Shown here: positions 56,790-64,000 of the stretch, piece after piece | Layout: each line of letters begins with the position of its first letter | Numbering within the stretch: position 1 is the first letter of the stretch | NCBI GenBank assembly: GCA_936450465.1 | Contig: OW388293.1 | Location: 27,781,860 to 27,845,859 of the forward strand | Length of the DNA: 64,000 bases | Reading direction: 5' to 3' | From: Gibbula magus | Taxonomy: Eukaryota > Mollusca > Gastropoda > Trochida > Trochidae | Made by a program: the position numbers and the translations under genes | The notes under the pieces: generated by a model | What the model was told of the DNA's origin: nothing | Seen by the model: the letters and a program-made list of their open reading frames with translations, nothing else | Database searches by the model: none

Positions 56790-57350
56790 AGTGTTACTAG
56801 ATTTCAAGCCTCTTTTTTATTCATTCTGGACAAATTGGTTAGTCTGAATCGCATTTGGCATTTAGCAATCGCATTCCTTGTTCTTGTCTTGATATTTGTG
56901 TGACTGTGTGTGCTTCTTTTTTTTTTTCTCTTAAAATAGCTGCAAAACAATATCTTGTTTGCTTGAAGTACGCCATCTTGGACCATGTGCTACTTGTATT
57001 TTTTCTACCTTCATAAAAGTTTAAATCAGTAAATCCTTTGGGGATTTTTATTTTTCATTCATCTGTGTCTGTTTTCCTTTGGCAGTACAGTTAATATTCT
57101 GGTTTTTTTGTGGAAATTTTATGGGAAACTTTGGATTTTTTTAATTTTTATTTTGTTGTTGTTTTTTTGTTCAAGTTACAAACTCCTGATAATGGTCTAT
57201 TGAGGCTTTATTATCTGTTTTCTATTAATCTAACTCCACTTCTATTTCATACCCAGTTATCTTTCAGACAGCATTGCAAAAAAAGAAAAAAAGAAAAAAG
57301 AAAAAGATACCCATGTTTGCCCCCTGGGGACGGGTCAATGTCTAGGGTCT

Positions 57351-57905
57351 GGTTGACCCTCTGGCTCTCGCGATTGCTTCTACACCCCCCGGTGGGTTAG
57401 TTGGGTCCGGGATGCTAGGTGCTGTGGTTGAATGCGCTCGGCAGTCCCCCGGTGGACTGGCCCTGGCCAACCCGCACATGCATGGTCTTGTTAACCCACT
57501 GGCTCTCGCGATTGCTTCTACACCCCCCGGTGGGTAAGTTGGGTCTGGGATGGTAGGTGCTGTGGTTGAATGCGCTCGGCAGTCCCCCGGTGGACTGGCC
57601 CTGGCCAACCCGCACATGCATGGTCTGGTTGACCCACTGGCTCTCCGGATTGCTTCTACACCCCCCGGTGGGTTAGTTGGGTCCGGGATGCTAGGTGCTT
57701 TGGTCTAATTTGCTTGGCAGTCCCCCGGTGGACTGGCCCGGGCCAATCCGCACATGCAGGTTCTGGTTGACCTTCTGGCTCTTGTGAGGCCTTCTACAAC
57801 CCCGAGTGGGTTAGTTGGACCCGGGATGCTGGATGGTCTGGTTGAATGTACTCGGCAGTCCCCCAGTGGACTCACCCTAGCCATCCCGCACATGCACGGC
57901 TTTAT
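57351..57905. repeat. 138-bp tandem repeat, four copies
   Basis: Units start GGTTGACCCTCTGGCTCT at 57351, 57489, 57627 and 57765. They contain CTACACCCCCCGGTGGG, CGGCAGTCCCCCGGTGG and CCGCACATGCA. 138 is a multiple of three, so reading frames run through on both strands. I take those frames as a by-product. Confidence 0.85.
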
Positions 57906-58729
57906 CCCTGTGGCTGGTAGCCAGGCTATCTTAACTGGCAAGGACTGGTTGCCAAGACCAGCATGTGCTCGGCGGGGCTGGGTATGTTTGAAACCATGCA
58001 TAACCCAAGTAGCCCAGGTTTCAATCAGTAGTGGGTCAGGATGACATTCCCAGTCCCCCAGTGGAACCGACCATCTTGTCCATAATCATTTATTCGGGAA
58101 AGGATTCAGATTTCCAGGACAATGTGAAGATTGATCTTTATGGAAGATTTTCCCCAAAATTTGTTGGTGATACTGGTCAAGCCGGACTTAGTTTATGTAT
58201 GGACCTTTGTGGAGTGTCGGAATTTTCTGCACGAAATTGAATCGGTTGTTAAGTTGTCAGACACCGTGTAAGTTGAACCATTACCGGTTAAGTATCTTGG
58301 ACCTCCTTCTGCCAAGGAATGATCTCTGCCCCATCCTTTTGATTTTATCTTATACAGGGCTAGGTACTCATAGTCTCTTCCAAGGCTTCATTCAGACAGT
58401 ATTACCAGATCTACTAGGTGATTCGAAGTACAACTCGACCTGGTTAAAATTCCTCTGCTTCCCGTAAGCATGAATTTTTAGTTCTAATCTTCTTCTAAAG
58501 ATATGTCCTGGCCAAACATTCAGTCAGTTTTCTCCGGTGTGACTCCGGGAGTATCTCAATTTGACAGCTTGGGGAGGACTCCCAAGAGGCCGTTGTAGTC
58601 TCCTGGTGTTCGTTTGTCCGCCTAGGGTCTGTTTTACTAAGAGGTTCCAATGATATTTTGACACTACACTTCAAGATGCATGTTATCATGGTTAAGTTTC
58701 CTTTCTACAGTTCCTCGATAAGCAGACCC

Positions 58730-61700
58730 TGGCCTTCCTGCATGTGTTGGGTTTGAAGCCCACAGCAAGTAATCATATCTAGCTCTAGCCATACCATTTC
58801 CGGCATCTTTGGGTTCTCAACCTTTTCCTTAGGGCTACAATCCAACCCTAAAATACTAGCCTTATCCATAGGGCTATATAGGATTAAGTTACCAGTATTT
58901 GGATTGGTTTCTCATAGTGAGTCATAGTTTCCTGATACTACCACTCCCTTGACTACCTATTGTTACTGGCTTGTCAGTCAACTTCTCTAGCCTTGCAGGA
59001 CTAAACAAAGTTTTGACTGTCCTTGGGTGCCTTTTTCAGGTTCATGAGGTAGCCTTAGGCCATTCTCTACAGGGTGTTATTTTTCTATCCTTTTGAGGTC
59101 GAGAATAGACATGTTCTTTAACTCTAGGGCTACAACCATTGTAAGGTTAGAGACCCTAATCCTAGGTTTTCAAACCCTGTCCCGAGGGTAAAACCTAACG
59201 TTGTGTTAGTAGTGTTTTGTTTTTTCCATACAGGTAACAGTTTGTATGGTCATCATTACCCTAAACCTAGGATTATTAGCCGAACCCGAGGGTTACAGAT
59301 CCTAATTGTAGGGTTACAAACCAAAACCTTTAGGGCGGTGTTGTTCCTAGATGGGGTCCTGGGGACATTTGACCACCCTTTTTTGGCTTGGGTCCCTTAA
59401 ATTTTTTAAGAAGTTGGATACCTTTACCATTGTAAAGGGTCCCATCTGTTCTGAATTGACCAAATAACTACCTCAGCTGGTCATCCAGGAACAATATGGC
59501 TAGAGTTACTTTCTCTTATTTTAGGGTTACAGATCCCAACCCTAGAGTAAGTTAACTTACCCATGCTTATGTTCAACAGTTTTTGGTTTTAGAAAGCAGG
59601 TCTGGCTATCATAGCCCAAATCCTTTGTTTGCTAGCCCTCACCGGATTGTTAGTTACCTACCTGTCAAGGGTGTCCCTAACTTTAACCCTTTTAACTCTT
59701 GCCTGAGGTTATATTGCCCAGTGTTCCTGGTTCCGAGTGCGACCCAGGAGGATTTTCAGTGATTCTCATTCTGAAGTTCTTACACGAACTGTCCAGCAAG
59801 TTCTAAATTTATTTCTAAATTCTATGAAGATGCTTTTCAGGGATCAACGCTCGCACTAGTCCGCTGGCCCGAGGCCAGTGAAAATTCAGAAGGGCTAGTG
59901 AAATTTGTTTGAATCACAATAGATTAAGATATGTCACTAGCCCGAAGAGCACTTCGGGCTAGTAAAGATTTCTAGCGAGCGTTTACCCCTGCTTTTGAAG
60001 TTTGTTAACTTGTTTCTGGGGAGTTTTATTTTGCACATCCCATTCCTAGAAATCTTCTCGGAAGATTTTTAGTTTTGCTGTAAACGGAAGGAGATTTTCC
60101 ATTTTTGTGTTCAGCCATCTGGATTGATTCACCCCCATTTAGTACAGGCTTTCCTTTTGTCGAAGTAGGCATGATGGCAGCCTGTGTGCATCACCAGAGA
60201 ATGCCATATACTTATACTTATATCCATATACTTATGGTTGTTGGTTGATCATCAAGGACTTGATTCACACTCTATGTATTAGTAGTCAGCCTCTCTATGG
60301 ACTTGGATGTCGCTATAGTGCTTTGACTTGGAAGCATCAGTTACCCCTCTCCATACTCAAGTGGAGTTTAACACAGTCAGGCTTCTGCCATCGAGGTGCC
60401 CCCTGCACCTTCTTCTGTATATGTGTTTTGCGGGAGGGCACAGGTATCTTGTCTGCGCTGTATGGGACGAGGGTCAGAGACTCTCTTCCTAAGCACACAA
60501 TGTTCATGTGTGGCAGGCAGTTTGGGCCACTTAAATGGGACAGTTCTAGCTCTACACTTTTATTTCCCAATGGGCTCGTTTTCTTTATAGCAAAACTTTG
60601 GGATGCTCATTGTCTTCAAGACCATGAACAATCGATGCCTATTGCTTTCTGGTGCTTGACCGAGGGTTATCACAGGCTATGTTCTGTGGTCTCGTATTTC
60701 AGCTTGCCGAGAATAATTTTCCCAGGGAACTCAGGGTTCTCCTCGGCTTCCCCCCTTTTCTTTGTTCAGTGAACCTTTCCGAGGTTATTTTCTGTTTTAA
60801 AACAGGGTGCGTTCTCACCATTCAGGATCTTTCTTGATGCGCTGGCAAAGATCCTTCGGAAGGATTGTCTGATTAACTTCATGGTACCAGATTGGCAGTT
60901 CAGTTCAGGTCCTAGTTCACTTGTTAAGTGATCTACCTCTCCGTCTCCCTCAGGGGCGCAATCAGTTTACACAGCCCAGGTTGACAGTGACACAAAGATT
61001 GGACAGCCCTAGAGCTACACCTTTGAAGTTTGTCAAGGTTTCCCTCAAGGATCAACGTCTTTATGGAACTATGAGAGCTATTTGTGAATCTATCTACTTG
61101 TAAGCTCTACGATGCTGAATGTTGATTATGCTCTCATTGAGACTTGAGCAACAGCTCATGACAACAGATTTTTTGTGTCAATAGTAGCAGCGTTACTTCT
61201 TTACCTAAGAACTGTTAAGAAGCTCCAGCATGGTGCGCTATTGCTGCTGCTAACGTCTCTGTGTGACATGACTTTAACATTGGATGTTTCGCTCCATACG
61301 TTTTTAAGAATAAGTGATTAAGATCTTTTCAGCTTGAAGTTTTCTATCAGCCCCAAATTAGTTCCCCAAATGGGATTGTCTATTGCGCTTGGGAAACTGT
61401 ATGAACCAAGTTTATCTTTCAAGTCTTTTATTGGAGTTCTCTTCAGCTGCCAGAGTCATTGAGTTATATTCTAGCTAGCAGCAATTCATCTGAGATTCAT
61501 GGAGAATTATAGGAAGGGTATTGTTGTACTCTCTCAATTTGCTTTTTAGGCAAAAATCATGGTTCTCCAGAGAGAGCCAAGGGATTACAATGTACAGATT
61601 CCTGTGTTACCTCATGACACTTCACGTTTCTGATAAGTCTAGACTGGTTTACTCTGTCAGGACTTTACGTTTGTGTTTCTAAAGGACTGTCTCCTATAGG

Positions 61701-62200
61701 CGCAAGAGACATAGAATTTTCCTCTCATGTAACCGTCGGACAAGGAACTTTCTAAGAATTCACCGTCTTCCTGGCTTAGAAATACAATCCATTTTGCTGA
61801 CCAGGACAAGGATCAGGATTCAGAAGATCAAAATTCTCCCCTCAGGAGATCAGCGCTGTAGCTGCGTCATTTTCTGCTTGGAAATTAGTCCTGATTGTAC
61901 AACTGGTAGCAGCAGGTCAATGGAACTGGTCAAACATTTTCTTCTCAGTCTGTCCGAGTGGACTCAGTGCTTTTGAAGTGTTGGTGGAGGCCCAATATAT
62001 AACCTCTGCTTGACCCTCTTGGAAGGAAAAGGGGGGGGGGGGGGGGGGGGGGGGTCCCCATATGTCTGGTCAATTAGATCATCGACTTGGTGGATATCCA
62101 CTTTAGAGTGGTGGTGGCAGATAACTGGGGACAGTGTTACTTCTTCAGACTCCACATGCTGTTGGAGTGGTATACCCACCAAACTCAACACAAGTTTAAC
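58730..62200 (+). pseudogene. Highly degenerate DIRS-like remnant (third family)
   Basis: Only the recombinase C-terminus is readable: SDKSRLVYSVRTL near 61,640, then, in another frame, AVAASFSAWKLVL and VAAGQWNWSNIFF at 61,850-61,960, resembling the HxxR-to-Tyr part of DIRS recombinases. Near 60,710 the text AENNFPRELRVLLGF resembles the end of a DIRS RNase H. The rest cannot be aligned by eye. 58,780-59,600 shows scattered AGGGTTACA/CCTAACCCT-like motifs. Confidence 0.4.
59846..59983. mobile_element. Short MITE of about 138 bp
   Basis: Ends AACGCTCGC/GCGAGCGTT. Inside, CACTAGTCCGCTGGCCCGAGG and the inverse CACTAGCCCGAAGAGC...CGGGCTAGT form a foldback. Confidence 0.6.
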
Positions 62201-62262
62201 CTAGAGGTCAGAATACGACGTCTGGGTCCCTCAGCTGAGTCAGTGATTTGGCAGACAAGAAG

Positions 62263-62436
62263 TGACGTCATAGGGATCCAGAAGTAACGTCACAGAGACA
62301 GAAAATGACGTCACAAAGACCGGATATGACGTCAGAGACTGGGAATGGTGTCTTAAACACCAAAAATGGGCCAAAAAAAACACCAAAATTGGTGTTTAAG
62401 GACCAAATCATGTAACAATCAGACCAAATGACGTCA
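62263..62436. promoter_or_regulatory. Cluster of TGACGTCA (CRE/ATF-like) palindromes
   Basis: TGACGTCA at 62263, 62306, 62327 and 62429, and TAACGTCA at 62285. A palindrome CTTAAACACC/GGTGTTTAAG lies between them. CRE-type sites bind bZIP factors; whether this is a promoter of the old element is unknown. Another copy of the octamer is at 63802. Confidence 0.5.
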
Positions 62437-62765
62437 TATTCTAGCCTAGGAACGAACAAGTTTGCCTAGATCTGCTTGTAAGAACGGGCCTCTCTGTAAA
62501 GATGATGGGAATAAACCTGGAATTCCAGCATGAATACTTGATTGGGTGATTGGAATTCCTTATCTCATTAGAGATACCGGTACTGAAGTATGATTTATGA
62601 AACGATTATGCCAATGAATCTAGTGATGAACTAAGTATGATATAAATATTCATCTATCTGTGTTGATTTTTTGGGCATAAGTGTTCTGGGTCATCTGGTA
62701 ACACCCGCCTTCCGGTGTGTGGTATTCGGCAAACTCAACCCAGAGGGAATGTTTACGCCAATAAT

Positions 62766-63106
62766 TATAAACAATTACAATTATTGTTAGTAATTATTAG
62801 TAAACTTACCTCTGGGTTGAGTACAAGTAGTCCCACCCGGGTGAGTTTCACCTATTCCTCCCCACAAGTATTACAGATGATGGGTGATACTGATGGGGAA
62901 CAGGAACCGAGAATGACATCACCAGCTAAGGGAAGTTAACTCTTCCTGCACCTGACCAGAGGGGCCCTCTCAAGGATATAGATTGCTCTTTTCTTTTAAA
63001 TCTTAAGATGTAACCTGTTATGCCACTTTCAGAGGAAAGGACTAAGGCAAACTCAACCCAGAGGTAAGTTTACTAATAATTACTAACAATAATTGTAATT
63101 GTTTAT
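62766..63106. mobile_element. Short inverted-repeat element beside the composite
   Basis: ATAAACAATTACAATTATTG...CTTACCTCTGGGTTGAG on the left and its complement CTCAACCCAGAGGTAAG...AATTGTTTAT on the right, about 55 bp each. Its inside (62,900-63,045) is the complement of 56,135-56,290, so the same family built the left end of the composite. Confidence 0.55.
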
Positions 63107-63592
63107 ATTTTCACACTTCATACATTTTGAAACATGCAGCGCTTTTCACAACTTCCTGCACAAATTATCACTGCTAAACTACTGAATGCATGTTCATATT
63201 TTTTATATGACAATAAACAGAAAAGAATGATAATTTATTCCATATAAACTGCGCATATTTACTCACAGAAATAAGGATACAAGTTTACCTTTTTGGGAGG
63301 CATGTAAATCCAAACGACACAAAAACTAATCAACATATTTACGGTACATCAGATAAGGTTTGAGGTTAGCATTTATTGGAAAGGTCAAACAACATGACCA
63401 TGTTTGGGTTGACATGTGCTTATTTGTCAATTTGTTAGAGATTATGATTTCTTGGAAAAGTGTGATGAACGCCGCAAGTACACTTTTGCAATGCCTCAAC
63501 ATAAATGTTCTCAGTATTTACGATTTTATAGGTGGAAATAAAGATAAATTTTACATGGATATAGAATTATAACCAAAGGTCGCATTCTAATA

Positions 63593-64000
63593 AATTTTAC
63601 ACTCGCGTTACCTTGATTCGTGGATGTAAGGAATGCGAGGCGGATTACTCTGTAAATAATTTTCTTTTAAGTTTTTATAATAAATAATAGGTAAGTACAT
63701 AATATAAGTATTCTTTTATGGCCATAGTTCAGATTCGTAGCGGATTTGTTTATGCTCCGCGACCATTTGCATTCATCATCTATTTTAGTGCACACAAAGC
63801 GTGACGTCACCTTGATTCGTGGATAACGTAATAGAGCTTTTTACGGAAGCCCAGTGTCAGACTACAAGGGAATAAATGGTGTTACTCACCAAGCTAGCAT
63901 CTGGATATCAGTAGACGATATGATAAATCACAGTTTTATATTAAAAACGTTCCACATCATTAATATTTTAACATTCCAATGAATACTGTCAATTAACTTT
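63593..64000. other. Sequence without recognised features
   Basis: Two copies of ACCTTGATTCGTGGAT (63,611 and 63,811) about 200 bp apart suggest a short tandem repeat. No exon of the RNF213-like gene is visible. Confidence 0.5.

Larger units (their letters stand above)
56098..62770. mobile_element. Inverted-repeat composite inserted in the piggyBac-like MITE
   Basis: The ends AATTATTGGCGTAAACATTCC + CTCTGGGTTGAG (56098-56130) and their complement (62,733-62,770) face each other. It encloses a MITE, a 138-bp tandem repeat and a degenerate retroelement. No transposase was recognised, so how it moved is unknown. Confidence 0.5.
55558..63592. mobile_element. piggyBac-like MITE, copy 2, inverted and split by a large insertion
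   Basis: TTAA at 55554-55557, then CCCTTAACTTGCG. 55558-56097 is the complement of the right part of the copy at 11346-12783 (for example GCAAATGTCAAAAAATAATA). 63107-63592 is the complement of its middle (AACCAAAGGTCGCATTCTAA versus 11,752-11,771). The block between is foreign. The far TTAA end was not found. Confidence 0.68.

Noticed and set aside
58780..59600. Interstitial telomere repeats
   Set aside because: AGGGTTACA and CCTAACCCT motifs recur irregularly with variable spacing; no TTAGGG array is present.
60245..60772. 175-codon open frame as a host gene
   Set aside because: No domain, no splice context, and it lies in a degenerate retroelement remnant where the recognisable motifs are in other frames.

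Overview
The window looks like animal, probably molluscan, nuclear DNA. It holds a compactly spliced ubiquitin-ligase gene with many GT-AG introns. Those introns are full of tyrosine-recombinase retrotransposons (DIRS- and Ngaro-like), a Penelope-like element, tRNA-derived SINEs (one with an ACTC tail), and dispersed repeats headed by CCGT runs. That mix is typical of mollusc genomes. The species assignment is inference.

The one host gene is RNF213-like, on the + strand. Joining exons by reading phase gives 22 consecutive coding exons between 9771 and 55306, about 1,237 residues. They cover the E3 part of the giant AAA+/E3 protein: a RING finger (38008-38193), the helical region after it, and the RZ-type zinc finger about 500 residues downstream (45561-46052). 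The AAA+ part lies upstream of the window and the C-terminus downstream. Every junction agrees in phase, including two GC-AG introns, one well supported and one weaker.

Layout: 1-8388, DIRS-like family A, a truncated copy followed by an almost identical second copy (offset 4,726 bp). 8582-9540, a foldback repeat. 9771-14137, exons 1-3, with a piggyBac-like MITE nested in a GGTCA-rich repeat. 14138-29004, a 15-kb intron holding a SINE and a DIRS-like family B element (14804-28903). That element was itself invaded by a Helentron-like repeat (20584-22050) and by an Ngaro-like element in antisense (22235-28210), the youngest-looking and best-preserved mobile element here. 29005-46052, exons 4-20, interrupted by a MITE, a reversed SINE, a Penelope-like element carrying its own MITE, and several foldback repeats. 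46053-54691, an intron with a DIRS-A fragment, a DIRS-B copy inserted into it, and a hAT-like element with a perfect 8-bp target duplication. 54692-55306, exons 21-22. 55558-64000, a second piggyBac-like MITE split by a 7-kb inverted-repeat composite that holds a degenerate DIRS remnant, a MITE and a 138-bp tandem repeat.

The most notable signals are: a conserved two-exon 5' structure for gag in the DIRS-like elements; a 123-bp duplication flanking the Ngaro-like insertion; gag and pol of that element separated by one in-frame UGA; six tandem copies of a splice acceptor in front of exon 6; and arrays of palindromic GTGACCTTGA/TCAAGGTCAC sites, resembling nuclear-receptor half-sites, inside intronic repeats.
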